In this document: piece after piece, positions 19,423 through 28,211 of the stretch
Position numbering within the stretch: position 1 is the first letter of the stretch
Layout of the letters: each line of letters begins with the position of its first letter
Assembly (NCBI RefSeq): GCF_001435755.1
Contig: NZ_AZFI01000006.1
Coordinates: 1-33,608 of the forward strand
Reading direction: 5' to 3'
DNA from: Ligilactobacillus acidipiscis DSM 15836
GTDB lineage: Bacteria > Bacillota > Bacilli > Lactobacillales > Lactobacillaceae
Length of the DNA: 33,608 nt
Position numbers and translations under genes: made by a program
The notes under the pieces: model-generated
Databases searched by the model: none
Told to the model about the DNA's origin: nothing
What the model saw: only the letters and a program-made list of their open reading frames with translations

Positions 19423-20098
19423 TTTTCCAGACAAAGCCAGTGTAGATAACTTTTTAACACAATTTCCGAAAAAAGAAAAGTTGTTTGTGAAAATTGGGAT
19501 GGAACTGTTTTATAGATGTGGTCCAGATCTGATCAAGGAAATGACTGCACGCGGCTATGATGTCTTTCTTGACTTGAAGTGTCATGATATTCCACATACG
19601 GTCGAAGCGGCAATGAAAAGTATTTCAAAGTTAAATGTTACTTTAACTACTATTCACGCAAGCGGTGGTCTTCAAATGATGAAGGCTGCAAAGAGTGGTT
19701 TAGTGCAAAGTTCTGCAAACACCAAAATTTTGGCCATCACTCAACTAACTTCAACTTCGGAAGAAATGCTGCATCAAGAGCAGCTTGTCAAAGCAAGTAT
19801 GGAGCAAAGTGTGGAAAATTATGCCAAACTGGCAGCACAAGCTGGACTTGATGGTGTTGTCTGCTCTGCTTTCGAGGCTCACCAAATCAAAGAAGTTACT
19901 GGTCTAGATTTTTTGACTGTCACTCCTGGAATTCGCTTAGAAAATGATGCGTATGACGATCAAAAAAGGGTGGTTTCTCCTGGTCAAGCAGCGCAGTGTG
20001 GGGCATCTATGATAGTGGTCGGAAGAAGCATTACTCAGGCAAAAGATCCATATCAAACATACCGTGACATAAAAAAATCTTGGAAAGAAGGAATTTAA
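19391..20098 (+). CDS. pyrF: Orotidine 5'-phosphate decarboxylase
   Basis: Last step to UMP: decarboxylates OMP. The 235-residue TIM-barrel protein has the catalytic DxKxxD array as DLKCHD (Asp61, Lys63, Asp66), the opening PIIALDFP, and the phosphate-binding TPGIR and VVGRSIT segments. It overlaps pyrD by 11 bases and its TAA is directly followed by the pyrE start. Confidence 0.97.
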   Translation: MRDDRPIIALDFPDKASVDNFLTQFPKKEKLFVKIGMELFYRCGPDLIKEMTARGYDVFLDLKCHDIPHTVEAAMKSISKLNVTLTTIHASGGLQMMKAAKSGLVQSSANTKILAITQLTSTSEEMLHQEQLVKASMEQSVENYAKLAAQAGLDGVVCSAFEAHQIKEVTGLDFLTVTPGIRLENDAYDDQKRVVSPGQAAQCGASMIVVGRSITQAKDPYQTYRDIKKSWKEGI

Positions 20099-20716
20099 TT
20101 GAGAAAAATTGCTGAAGCGCTACTTGACATTGAAGCTGTAAAGTTATCACCTGCAGCTCCATTTACATGGGCAAGTGGGATCAAAAGCCCCATTTATTGT
20201 GATAACCGACTAACCATCAGCTATCCTGCTATCAGAAAAGAAATCGCTAATGGGATAGCAGATCTGATCAGACAAAATTATCCGTCTGCGGAAGTGATCG
20301 CAGGAACAGCAACTGCTGGTATCCCACATGCTGCTTGGGTTGCAGATATACTTGAATTACCGTTGATTTACGTGCGTTCAAAGCCTAAGGATCATGGTAA
20401 AGGGAAACAAACAGAGGGTGTTTTACGAGAAAACCAAAAAGTTGTTTTGATCGATGATTTATTGTCGACTGGAGGCAGTGTACTCAAAGCAGCAACTGCC
20501 TTAGAAAATGAAAACGCGGTTGTTTTGGGTGTTGTAGGGATATTTAGTTATGAGCTGAGAGATCTGCAAGAAAATTTTGCGAAAAGAAATTTGACTTTCC
20601 ATACGTTAACCAACTTTTCTGAACTTATCGAAGCAGCCCAACAAAAAAGTTCATTCACCCAGGCTGAAGTTGACTCGATGTTTGAATGGAAAAAATCACC
20701 CAAAAATTGGAAGTAA
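20099..20716 (+). CDS. pyrE: Orotate phosphoribosyltransferase
   Basis: Joins orotate to PRPP to give OMP. The 205-residue protein has the type I phosphoribosyltransferase PRPP motif VVLIDDLLSTGGS (115-127), the flexible loop with RSKPKDHGKGKQTEG, and an N-terminal hood. Start is TTG at 20099, directly after the pyrF stop; AAGGA lies 6 bases before it. It is the last gene of the pyr operon and is followed by a strong terminator. Confidence 0.97.
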   Translation: MRKIAEALLDIEAVKLSPAAPFTWASGIKSPIYCDNRLTISYPAIRKEIANGIADLIRQNYPSAEVIAGTATAGIPHAAWVADILELPLIYVRSKPKDHGKGKQTEGVLRENQKVVLIDDLLSTGGSVLKAATALENENAVVLGVVGIFSYELRDLQENFAKRNLTFHTLTNFSELIEAAQQKSSFTQAEVDSMFEWKKSPKNWK

Positions 20717-20740
20717 CGGCATAATAAAATAAAAAGATAT

Positions 20741-20789
20741 ACCTGTTTTAAAGCTTTGTCTGACAGAGCTTTTTAAAACAGGTGTTTTT
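20741..20789 (+). terminator. Terminator of the pyr operon
   Basis: A 12-pair stem (20741-20752 with 20772-20783), extended by an inner GCT/AGC pairing, is followed by GTTTTT. The A-rich stretch before it means the hairpin could also stop transcription from the other strand. Confidence 0.88.
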
Positions 20790-21249
20790 AGTAAGATATT
20801 TGAAATGTGAAAGTAATTGACTTTTTAGACCTGATTGCGAGACTTTAGATATTTCTTGATCCACGCCAGTCAACAATGAAACCGATATTTGCGAAAAAAT
20901 CATTTAAAGTGTAAACTTATTGTATGTATCAGATTATCTTTATTTTTACTGGTTATTTCGTGCTAATAAAATGCCGACTCAGTTTTCAAGGATACATTTT
21001 TATTAATGTTAGGTTATTATTTTCTTGCTATACTTATAATCAAGGAATAGATATTTTTGCCAGATCAGCAAGGTAAAAATAAGATAATTGTGGGACAACC
21101 ACTTTTACCTTAAAAACTACACAACCTTTATTTAAAAAAAGTAATTTTTCCGGAGATTTATGGTCTTGGTTTTAAATTAAGTGCGAGCGGGTGTTGTTTA
21201 CGAAAAATGTTTTAGTTATGCGAGAGAAAACAAAAAGGGGGTCGTATTT
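20790..21249 (+). other. Long gene-free stretch before the LysR-type gene
   Basis: No protein of useful length is visible on either strand. A TATAAT (21035-21040) with a poor -35 may be the promoter of the LysR-type gene, giving a leader of about 200 bases. In that leader, 21070-21078 pairs fully with 21103-21111, with an inner GTGG/CCAC pairing (21090-21093 with 21099-21102); there is no T-run, so it is not a terminator. A six-codon frame (MVLVLN, 21160-21180) with a GGAG site follows. Bases 20790-21030 hold nothing I can name. Confidence 0.5.
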
Positions 21250-22215
21250 ATGAAAACACAGCATGAAAGTATTTTTTCATCTAAAACGTTAACTTATTTT
21301 CTTCAATTAGCGGAAACTATGAGTTATACTCAAGCTGCTCAAATTTTGGGTATTACCCAACCAGCACTGACTCAACAGATCAAAAAGCTCGAAAAAAATG
21401 TTGGGGCACCATTGTTTTACTCGGTTGGGAAAAAATTACATCTTTCTGATGCAGGCTATACAATGTTAGATGCAACTCACCAAATCTATGAAACTTTGAA
21501 CAAGGCTACCGATGAAATTCAACAATCCACTAGTCCGGATATTGGTGAGATCAACATTGGGATTTTGGCTTCTATTGATACAGGTGTCTTTTTTGATTTT
21601 GTGTCTGATTTTTATCAAAGACATCAAAATATTAAATTAACTGTTTATTCTTTGACTCGTAAAGAGATCTGGGAAGGGTTGGAAAATAATCAATTAGATA
21701 TAGCAATCATGTATCTTCCAGATGAAAATATTAAAAATTGGAAAACATATGAAGCAAAGAAAATATTTACAGAGAGTTTGGTATTCGTTCATCAAAGCGA
21801 AAAACTGAAGAAAAGAAGAAAAATCAAGTTAAGAGATACTTTGGCTTGTCCATGGGTCGGATATCCAACTGATTTCTATGTAAATACGCAATTGCGGGAA
21901 GCTTACAGAGATGATAACTTGGATTCACCTGAATTTGCGGCACGCTTTACCCAGCCAAACCAATTACTCAAATTTTCAAAGAAGACTGGAAATTATACTG
22001 CATTACCAGCGTCTTTCATCACAGCACATGAAAAAGAAACTGGCGGACTGTACACTGCAACGTTTGATCCGGTGATCAGTTTTGAAATGTCCTATGTTTA
22101 TCGTAAGGGCAAGTCTGAAATTCCTCGGATCGCAAACTTTTTTAAAGAGTTTGAACAATATCTAGTTGAAAAAGACTACATTTCTCGCTTGACAGATTCT
22201 ACTCTTGAGCAATAA
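21250..22215 (+). CDS. LysR-family transcriptional regulator
   Basis: The 321-residue protein has the LysR winged helix (about 12-70: TLTYFLQLAETMSYTQAAQ, ITQPALTQQIKKLEK, GAPLF) and a substrate-binding-like effector domain (about 95-300). Start ATG 21250 lies 7 bases after GGGGGT; a GTG-led extension from 21181 has no support. LysR regulators often control a divergent neighbour, but none is next to it: upstream is the pyr terminator and downstream is ppaC on the same strand. Its target and inducer cannot be told from the sequence. Confidence 0.9.
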   Translation: MKTQHESIFSSKTLTYFLQLAETMSYTQAAQILGITQPALTQQIKKLEKNVGAPLFYSVGKKLHLSDAGYTMLDATHQIYETLNKATDEIQQSTSPDIGEINIGILASIDTGVFFDFVSDFYQRHQNIKLTVYSLTRKEIWEGLENNQLDIAIMYLPDENIKNWKTYEAKKIFTESLVFVHQSEKLKKRRKIKLRDTLACPWVGYPTDFYVNTQLREAYRDDNLDSPEFAARFTQPNQLLKFSKKTGNYTALPASFITAHEKETGGLYTATFDPVISFEMSYVYRKGKSEIPRIANFFKEFEQYLVEKDYISRLTDSTLEQ

Positions 22216-22240
22216 GCTAAGTATATGAATATTTAATTAC

Positions 22241-22277
22241 CCGGTGTTTTAGTTTGTAGTGAGACTAACAAGACTGG
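22241..22277 (+). other. Hairpin between the LysR-type gene and ppaC
   Basis: CCGGT (22241-22245) pairs with ACTGG (22273-22277, one G-U), and TTTTAGT pairs inside with ACTAACAA around a bulged C. No T-run follows, so it is a weak terminator at best; it could be a leader structure 12 bases above the ppaC ribosome site. Confidence 0.35.
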
Positions 22278-22302
22278 TCATTATAAGGAGATATGAATTA
22301 AC

Positions 22303-23226
22303 ATGAAAGAATTAGTTTTTGGACACAAAAATCCAGATACCGACGCTATCGTCGCTGCTAAAGCATATTCATTTTTGTTAAATCAGCTAGGATCGGATAC
22401 TGAAGCTGTTGCTTTAGGCGAACCCAATGATGAAACAAAATTTGTACTTAATCATTTTTCAGAACCATATCCTCGTATTATTTCAGAAGCTGGTGCAGAG
22501 ACGAAAGAAGTCGTATTGGTTGATCATAATGAAGCACAGCAGAGTGTAGACGACATTTCTGATTTAACAGTAACGCATGTGATCGACCATCACAGGATCG
22601 CTAACTTTGCAACAGCGGCTCCGCTATATTATCATGCAGAACCAGTTGGCTGTTGCAGTACGATCATCTTTAAGGAATTCAAACAACGGGGAGTTGAAAT
22701 TCCGCAAAATTTAGCTGGTTTAATGTTATCTGCCATTATTTCAGACACATTATTATTCAAGTCACCAACAACAACTGATGTTGATGTTGCGGTTGGGAAA
22801 AAATTAGCCGAAATTGCTGGAGTTGATTATGAAGAGTATGGCTTAGCAATGCTGAAGGCTGGAACTAATTTGGCAACTAAAACTGCAGAGGAGTTAGTTA
22901 CTTCTGATGCTAAATCCTTTGAAATGGGGGGCAAAACCGTTCGTGTGGATCAGGTAAATACAGTTGATCTTGCTGAGGTATTTGCGCGTGAAGATGAATT
23001 GCGTTCAGCTATTGAGGCTCAAAATAAAGATAATGGTTATGATCTTTTCTTATTAATGGTCACAAATATCTTAGATTCCAATACTCGCTTATTAGCGATT
23101 GGAGCAGGCCAGGATATTGTTGAAACTGCCTTTGGCCATGGCTTAGAGAACGATAAAATGGACCTTCCTGGCGTCGTTTCACGTAAAAAACAGGTTGTAC
23201 CGCCGTTGGAAAAAGCTTTCGAATAA
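22303..23226 (+). CDS. ppaC: Manganese-dependent inorganic pyrophosphatase (family II)
   Basis: Hydrolyses pyrophosphate in the cytoplasm, pulling biosynthetic reactions forward. The 307-residue protein has the DHH-family metal motifs: GHKNPDTD (His8, Asp12, Asp14), VLVDHNE (Asp74), and DHHR (95-97), with the C-terminal DHHA2 domain ending in SRKKQVVPPLEKAF. There is no CBS insert. An AAGGAG site lies 12 bases before the ATG, a little far. A terminator follows. Confidence 0.97.
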   Translation: MKELVFGHKNPDTDAIVAAKAYSFLLNQLGSDTEAVALGEPNDETKFVLNHFSEPYPRIISEAGAETKEVVLVDHNEAQQSVDDISDLTVTHVIDHHRIANFATAAPLYYHAEPVGCCSTIIFKEFKQRGVEIPQNLAGLMLSAIISDTLLFKSPTTTDVDVAVGKKLAEIAGVDYEEYGLAMLKAGTNLATKTAEELVTSDAKSFEMGGKTVRVDQVNTVDLAEVFAREDELRSAIEAQNKDNGYDLFLLMVTNILDSNTRLLAIGAGQDIVETAFGHGLENDKMDLPGVVSRKKQVVPPLEKAFE

Positions 23227-23257
23227 AAGATAAATAATATTCTTAAGAGAAAATAGT

Positions 23258-23300
23258 CTCCTAATATTTGTCAGTAATGGCAATTGGGAGTCTTTTTTTT
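23258..23300 (+). terminator. Terminator of ppaC
   Basis: Stem 23258-23265 with 23283-23290 (one G-U), an inner TGTC/GGCA pairing, then TC and eight T. Confidence 0.85.
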
Positions 23301-23358
23301 GCATAGCATAATAATAAGTTACTTTAACTATGGCTTCAAAATCAAAATCAGAAACAAG

Positions 23359-23410
23359 TGAAAGGTAATCATTATAAATACTTTCAATTACGTATATAAA
23401 AACATATAAT
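23359..23410 (+). promoter_or_regulatory. Promoter and possible operator of the DeoR-type gene
   Basis: TTTCAA (23382-23387), 17-base spacer, TATAAT (23405-23410). An inverted pair, TGAAAG (23359-23364) and CTTTCA (23381-23386), overlaps the -35 box and could be a site for autoregulation; the operator part is conjecture. Confidence 0.6.
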
Positions 23411-23443
23411 AAAGATTGAAAACATTATTTTGAGGTGATCAAG

Positions 23444-24208
23444 TTGAGTCAGGAAAAAAGAATTGAACTTATCAAACAATTATTGGAAGAGCGGCAGGAG
23501 CTATCAACTAAAGATATTATGAATGAATTTGGTATTTCACAGGACACAGCACGTAGGGATATTGTCCTTTTGAATAAACGAGGAGAGGTTCGTCGAACTC
23601 ACGGAGGGATCTTGCCCCTTGATTTTGGCAGAAGTGTCCCTAATTATGAAAGTCGGTTAGCACATTTCACCAAGTCTAAAACCCAAATTGCACTTGAAGC
23701 TTTAAATTATTTTAAACCACACCATGTTTACTTTGTTGATTCCTCTACTATTTTATTAAAAACTTGTCAGAACCTAAATATTCCCTTAACAGTGGTCACT
23801 CACTCGTTAGACAATTGTATTGCTTTAGCACAAAATAATAAAGTTACTGTTAAAAGTTTGAGTGGGACTTTAGATCATGACAATCGTTTTTTCTATTCTC
23901 ATTTAGCCATGGAAGAGCTACAAGATATTATGTTCGATACAGCTTTTATAGCTGCTTCTGGGATCGATGAAAATGGTGTTTATCTGTTAGATCAAGATGA
24001 TGCTGAAATTGTTGGCATGGCGGCTAAGCGTGCGCGTAAGGTTATTTTGGTCGCAGAGCACCAGAAGTTTGTAAATAAATCGTATTACAGAATCTGTTCT
24101 TTAGACCAAATCTCATTATTCATTACTGATAAAATTCCAACCAAAGAACAGCGTGAATTATTTTCCCCAGAAACTGAGATCAAGATAGTAAACGGTGATA
24201 ATAAATAA
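23444..24208 (+). CDS. DeoR-family transcriptional regulator
   Basis: The 254-residue protein has a DeoR-type winged helix (about 1-57: KRIELIKQLLEE, LSTKDIMNEFGISQDTARRD, RGEVRRTHGG) and the sugar-phosphate-sensing C-terminal domain of the family. Start is TTG 23444: a near-perfect GAGGTGATC site overlaps the earlier in-frame GTG (23435), which therefore cannot be the start. It is a lone gene with its own promoter; no sugar-metabolism operon is beside it, so the target is unknown. Confidence 0.92.
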   Translation: MSQEKRIELIKQLLEERQELSTKDIMNEFGISQDTARRDIVLLNKRGEVRRTHGGILPLDFGRSVPNYESRLAHFTKSKTQIALEALNYFKPHHVYFVDSSTILLKTCQNLNIPLTVVTHSLDNCIALAQNNKVTVKSLSGTLDHDNRFFYSHLAMEELQDIMFDTAFIAASGIDENGVYLLDQDDAEIVGMAAKRARKVILVAEHQKFVNKSYYRICSLDQISLFITDKIPTKEQRELFSPETEIKIVNGDNK

Positions 24209-24259
24209 CAATTATTTTGTAAATTTTTATAATTATGATAGCATTACCTGCTTCGTAGT

Positions 24260-24268
24260 TGGTATAAT
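24260..24268 (+). promoter_or_regulatory. Extended -10 promoter before the aminotransferase gene
   Basis: TGG directly before TATAAT gives the extended -10 form (TGnTATAAT, 24260-24268); no good -35 box is seen. It would drive the aminotransferase, racemase, acetyltransferase and HAD genes. Confidence 0.6.
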
Positions 24269-24299
24269 AATGTCAATTTGATGAAAGGGGCGTGAGAAA

Positions 24300-25466
24300 A
24301 TGGTTTTAAAACATAAATTTAATCAAGAAGTAAAACAAGTTGCAATTTCAGATATTCGCCAATTTGACATTGATGTCAGTAATATTCCGGACATCATTAA
24401 GTTAACTTTAGGTGAACCGGACTTTAATACGCCTGAACATATTAAACAAGCTGCAGTTGATGCAATAAATGACGATCAGTCTCACTATACGCCTAATCCT
24501 GGGATTCCAGCTTTGCGTCAAGCAGCGGCAGATTATTACAATTCAAAATATCATTTAAACTATGAACCGGAGCAGGTCATTACAACTATTGGAGCCACCG
24601 AGGGGATCGCAGCAGCTTTACAAACCATTTTAAACCCAGATGATGTGGTTCTTGTCCCAACACCTGTTTTCCCGATCTATATTCCAATTACTCAAATCAA
24701 TCACGGCAAATGCATAACTATAGATACTAATGCTGATGGGTTTCTTTTAACTCCAGAAAGGTTAAAAGAAACTATTAAAAATAATCAAGAACGTAATATT
24801 AAAGCGCTAGTCTTGGTTTATCCAAGTAACCCAACTGGAGTAAATTACTCGAGAGAACAGTTACGAGAATTGGCTGAAGTGATCAAAGAAAGCGGTATGT
24901 GGGTTTTGTGCGATGAGATCTATGCGGAATTGACTTATGGAAAAACACATACCAGTTTAGCTGAGTTTTTACCTGACCAAGTATTGCTTGTTACAGGTTT
25001 ATCCAAGTCCCATGCAATGACTGGGTGGAGAGCGGGCTTTCTTATGGGTCCAAATGATTTCATCGAACAAGCGATCAAGGCGCATCAGTACTTAGTAACA
25101 GCACCAACAAACAATGTTCAGTTTGCTGCACTTGAAGCTTTAACTAATGGACAAGAAGACAGTAAACAGATGAAGAATGAATATATCAAAAGACGGGATT
25201 TCTTTTGTCAAGAACTTGAACAATGCGGTTTTGAGGTTGCGAGTCCGGATGGAGCGTTTTACTTATTCGCTAAGATCCCTACCAAATTTGGAACAGATTC
25301 ATGGAAATTTGTAAGGGACTTGGCACAAAAAGCACAAGTTGCTTTGATCCCAGGTGCATCATTTGGACCTGGCGGAGAAGGGTATGTGCGTGTCAGTTAT
25401 GCCGCATCCATGGATAAATTAAAAGCTGCTGCTAGCAGGATCAAGGATTATGTCAAAAATAATTAG
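24300..25466 (+). CDS. patA: Class I PLP-dependent aminotransferase (PatA-like)
   Basis: The 388-residue fold-type I aminotransferase has LGEPDFNTP, YPSNPTG (Asn177), CDEIY (Asp205) and the PLP lysine in TGLSKSHAMTGWR (Lys236, Arg244). The pattern fits the group holding PatA, the N-acetyl-diaminopimelate/aromatic aminotransferase of Bacillota, but substrate specificity is not proved by these motifs. An AAAGGGG site precedes the ATG. It is first in a likely operon with murI 27 bases downstream, consistent with a role in cell-wall amino acid supply. Confidence 0.85.
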   Translation: MVLKHKFNQEVKQVAISDIRQFDIDVSNIPDIIKLTLGEPDFNTPEHIKQAAVDAINDDQSHYTPNPGIPALRQAAADYYNSKYHLNYEPEQVITTIGATEGIAAALQTILNPDDVVLVPTPVFPIYIPITQINHGKCITIDTNADGFLLTPERLKETIKNNQERNIKALVLVYPSNPTGVNYSREQLRELAEVIKESGMWVLCDEIYAELTYGKTHTSLAEFLPDQVLLVTGLSKSHAMTGWRAGFLMGPNDFIEQAIKAHQYLVTAPTNNVQFAALEALTNGQEDSKQMKNEYIKRRDFFCQELEQCGFEVASPDGAFYLFAKIPTKFGTDSWKFVRDLAQKAQVALIPGASFGPGGEGYVRVSYAASMDKLKAAASRIKDYVKNN

Positions 25467-25493
25467 TTTAAGGTGCAACGGAGGCAAAATATT

Positions 25494-26273
25494 TTGAATT
25501 CTAATGAAAAAACTAGACCTATTGGAGTTTTTGACTCGGGGGTCGGTGGTATCAGCGTTTTAAAAGAATTATACAAATTAATGCCAAACGAAACATATTT
25601 GTTTTATGGTGATTCGAAAAATGCTCCGTACGGAGTTAAAGATAAAGAAGAAGTTTTTAGGCTGAGCCATGATATTGTTGAAAAGTTTATTCAGCTTAAT
25701 GTAAAGGCGATAGTAATTGCTTGTAATACTGCAACTAGCGCGGCCATTGACCGTTTAAGAAAAGAATTTTCAGAAGTTATTTTTGTTGGGCTGGAACCGT
25801 CTGTTAAACCAGCTATTCAGCATAAAAGTAATTCTGAGGTTGTAGTTATGGCAACCAAATTAACTTTACGAGAAAAAAAGTTTGCTGAGCTGATCTCGCA
25901 GTATGAAGACCAGGCAAATATCATTCGGTTACCTGCGTCTGATTTAGTAGAGTTCATCGAACATGGTGATACAAATAGTCCCGCACTATATAAATATTTA
26001 AATGGACTATTGGAACCTTATAAGGGAAATGTTGATTCAATTGTTTTAGGCTGCACTCATTTTCCGTTTGCACGGGCTGCTATCCAAAAAATTGTTGGTC
26101 CTAACGTTTTCATCACAGATGGTGCTTTTGGAGCGGCAGCTCGCTTAAAAAGCCAATTAGATAAATACGCGCTGCGAAATGATTGCTCAAAAAAAGGAAA
26201 GGTCCAATTCTATAATAGCAATCCAGATCCGCGTGAAATTCAGTTAAGTAAAAAACTCTTTCTTGCTCAATGA
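25494..26273 (+). CDS. murI: Glutamate racemase
   Basis: Interconverts L- and D-glutamate, the latter needed for peptidoglycan stems. The 259-residue protein has GVFDSGVGGISVL, the two catalytic cysteines in IACNTATS (Cys77) and LGCTHFPF (Cys187), and the active-site GDSKNAPYG. Start is TTG 25494, 9 bases after GGAGG; the in-frame GTG at 25473 lies upstream of that site. It follows the aminotransferase gene closely and precedes a small acetyltransferase gene. Confidence 0.96.
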   Translation: MNSNEKTRPIGVFDSGVGGISVLKELYKLMPNETYLFYGDSKNAPYGVKDKEEVFRLSHDIVEKFIQLNVKAIVIACNTATSAAIDRLRKEFSEVIFVGLEPSVKPAIQHKSNSEVVVMATKLTLREKKFAELISQYEDQANIIRLPASDLVEFIEHGDTNSPALYKYLNGLLEPYKGNVDSIVLGCTHFPFARAAIQKIVGPNVFITDGAFGAAARLKSQLDKYALRNDCSKKGKVQFYNSNPDPREIQLSKKLFLAQ

Positions 26274-26305
26274 TACTTATTTAGTGATCGGTAGGGATAA
26301 ATGTT

Positions 26306-26830
26306 ATGTTACAACTTAGATTGGCAACGTTAAATGATTTACCAGCGGTTATGGAAATTTTTGATCAAGCACGTTTATTTTTAAAACAAAATAGTATACC
26401 GCAATGGCAAGATGGTACACCGAACAAGAACACTTTTTTTGAAGATATCAAACAAGAAGACCTGTTTTTATTTGTAAACGAAACAGAAATTTTAGGGATC
26501 GCAGCTCTAAAGTTAGGACCGGATCCTTTTTACGATGTGATAAAGCAAGGAGAATGGCTTTCTGATGCTCAATATTATACTATCCATCGTTTTGCGATGA
26601 GTTCTAAATATCGTGGAGAGCATTTAAGTGAACCTTTTTTTAAAGAATTGTTTGAAATAATAGTAAAAAGGGGAATCTACCATGTACGTATCGACACTCA
26701 TCCACAAAATGCCGGTATGCAACATGTGATCAGCAAGGTGGGATTTCAATACTGCGGAATTGTTGAAGTTAAGCAAGAACAAAGTGACCCAATAAGAAAA
26801 GCTTATGAATTAAAGATTAAACAGGAGTAG
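26306..26830 (+). CDS. GNAT-family N-acetyltransferase
   Basis: The 174-residue protein opens with LQLRLATLNDLPAVMEIFDQA, typical of GNAT folds, and has the acetyl-CoA region IHRFAMSSKYRGEHLSEPFFKE (about 93-114) and a late NAGMQHVISKVGFQYCG strand-helix. The acceptor is unknown. An AGGGA site lies before the ATG; its stop is 4 bases before the next start, so it is in the murI transcript. Confidence 0.85.
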   Translation: MLQLRLATLNDLPAVMEIFDQARLFLKQNSIPQWQDGTPNKNTFFEDIKQEDLFLFVNETEILGIAALKLGPDPFYDVIKQGEWLSDAQYYTIHRFAMSSKYRGEHLSEPFFKELFEIIVKRGIYHVRIDTHPQNAGMQHVISKVGFQYCGIVEVKQEQSDPIRKAYELKIKQE

Positions 26831-26834
26831 ATAA

Positions 26835-27528
26835 TTGACTGATAAAAAATATCAAACATTTATTTTTGATTTAGACGATACGTTGCTCGACTTTAAATCA
26901 GCTGAACAACAAGCATTACAATTGTTATTTTCTGATTTAAAGTTGAAATTAGATGAACCGGCTAAGCAAGCATTTAGCAATTTTAATCAAAGTTTATGGA
27001 AGAAATTGGAAAAAAAGCAAATTACTCGTGAGCAGCTTTTTGAAGAAAGATTTCATACTTTTTTCAAAAACTACTATCAGTTGGAAATCAATGGTAACAG
27101 TTGTTCTGACCAATATTTGTCATATTTAGCTTATGGTCATGAAGAAGTGGATGGGGCCATAGAACTTTTGACGGAACTATTTTCAGCAAAAAAAGCAGTT
27201 ATATTTAGCAACTAACGGTGTGTTTAAGGTACAAATTCAACGCCTTAAAGATGCTAAAATGGCTGAATTTTTCGAACAGGTTTTTGTTTCCGAGAAAATA
27301 GGCAGTGAAAAACCAGATCCTGAATTTTTTAAGTATTTTTTTAGTCATTCTAACGCTGACCCTGCTCAGACGCTGATCGTCGGTGATTCCCTAAGTTCAG
27401 ATATCTTGGGAGGTATCAATGCAGGAATCGATACCATGTGGTTTAATCCAGAAAGGACTACCAACTTCTCACAGATAAGCCCAAGTTATCAAATTGATTC
27501 TTTAAGTGAAGTAAAGAAGTTTGCTTAG
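26835..27528 (+). pseudogene. YjjG-type HAD hydrolase, frameshifted
   Basis: Two partial frames (26835-27215 and 27220-27528) together make one HAD protein of about 230 residues, like YjjG-family pyrimidine nucleotidases. Part 1 (TTG start behind GGAG) has motif I FDLDDTLLD; part 2 has KPDPEFF and motif IV IVGDSLSSDILGG. The break is an A7 run (27188-27194). With six A the reading is SAKKQLYLATNGVFKV, restoring motif II (TNG); with seven it runs AVIFSN and stops. Restoring the frame needs loss of one base (or a +1 shift), so the ordinary -1 slip on A-rich sequence would not help. It may be a true mutation, a phase-variable tract or a sequencing error. Confidence 0.85.
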
Positions 27529-27646
27529 AAGTTCAAGTTGTACAAATTACCTAAATCTTGTATGTACTATTATGTAGTTAAAGTTTTATTGACCTTGATT
27601 CAGCAAAAAAAGAATGAAAAATATGTTGTGGTGATCATATGAAAAC

Positions 27647-27675
27647 TTGGAACTTTTGGCTGAAGAGTTTATAAT
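27647..27675 (+). promoter_or_regulatory. Promoter of the 153-residue protein gene
   Basis: TTGGAA (27647-27652), 17-base spacer, TATAAT (27670-27675), giving a leader of about 70 bases. In that leader TATAGTT (27726-27732) can pair with AACTATG (27746-27752), placing the ribosome site in the loop and the start codon in the stem. Confidence 0.7.
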
Positions 27676-27749
27676 TAAATTGAAGTTAAATCATTAGGTC
27701 AAGCTTAACTCTGTGCAAACTTGAATATAGTTAACAGGGAGGTGCAACT

Positions 27750-28211
27750 ATGATCGAGAGTATTCGCTTAAAAAGAAAAGAGGAATTACCGGTTTCTATC
27801 GGAGATGTAGTTCAGTATCATGGTGGAACATTTGTAATAATCAATATCTTAGGGATCGATGTCAAGTCGTTTCGTGAGAATGATAATAACATTTTTTATT
27901 ATTGCCTCGGACAACTTTACGGTTCTCCAGATCTGGCTGCAAATTATTTGACCACCGAAAATGAATTAAATTTCTCACCTGATCAATATTACAATATTCC
28001 TCAGGTAGGGGATATTTTCTTTGATAATACAATTGGTATCTGGATCAGGATCCTTGAAATCCGCAAGGTCAACTTTAACGATGAAGGTATGCAAGTTCAG
28101 TTCAAGTTTTCACCTGTTAAAGAGTGGTCAAGCGAAAAAATGGAAAAAGTATTTACCGCATCAAGAGCACGACATATGAAATTAGTCAAAAATGATTCTG
28201 TTGGTTTATAA
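27750..28211 (+). CDS. Uncharacterised 153-residue protein with internal repeat
   Basis: I do not recognise this protein. It is soluble, acidic-polar and strand-rich, with no signal peptide or membrane helix. Two stretches resemble each other: IGDVVQYHGGTFVIINILGI (17-36) and VGDIFFDNTIGIWIRILEIR (86-105). Both have a hydrophobic-Gly-Asp turn followed by a strand ending near an Ile, suggesting two small beta-barrel units. A GGGAGGTG site precedes the ATG, and a good promoter and a strong terminator frame it, so it is probably expressed as a single gene. It converges on rqcH. No function is proposed. Confidence 0.8.
   Translation: MIESIRLKRKEELPVSIGDVVQYHGGTFVIINILGIDVKSFRENDNNIFYYCLGQLYGSPDLAANYLTTENELNFSPDQYYNIPQVGDIFFDNTIGIWIRILEIRKVNFNDEGMQVQFKFSPVKEWSSEKMEKVFTASRARHMKLVKNDSVGL

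Noticed and set aside
21070-21111. Hairpin before the LysR-type gene as a terminator
   Set aside because: No T-run follows on either strand.
27188-27194. Programmed -1 ribosomal frameshift at the A7 run of the HAD gene
   Set aside because: The downstream half is in the +1 frame relative to the first half, so a -1 slip leads to the wrong frame.
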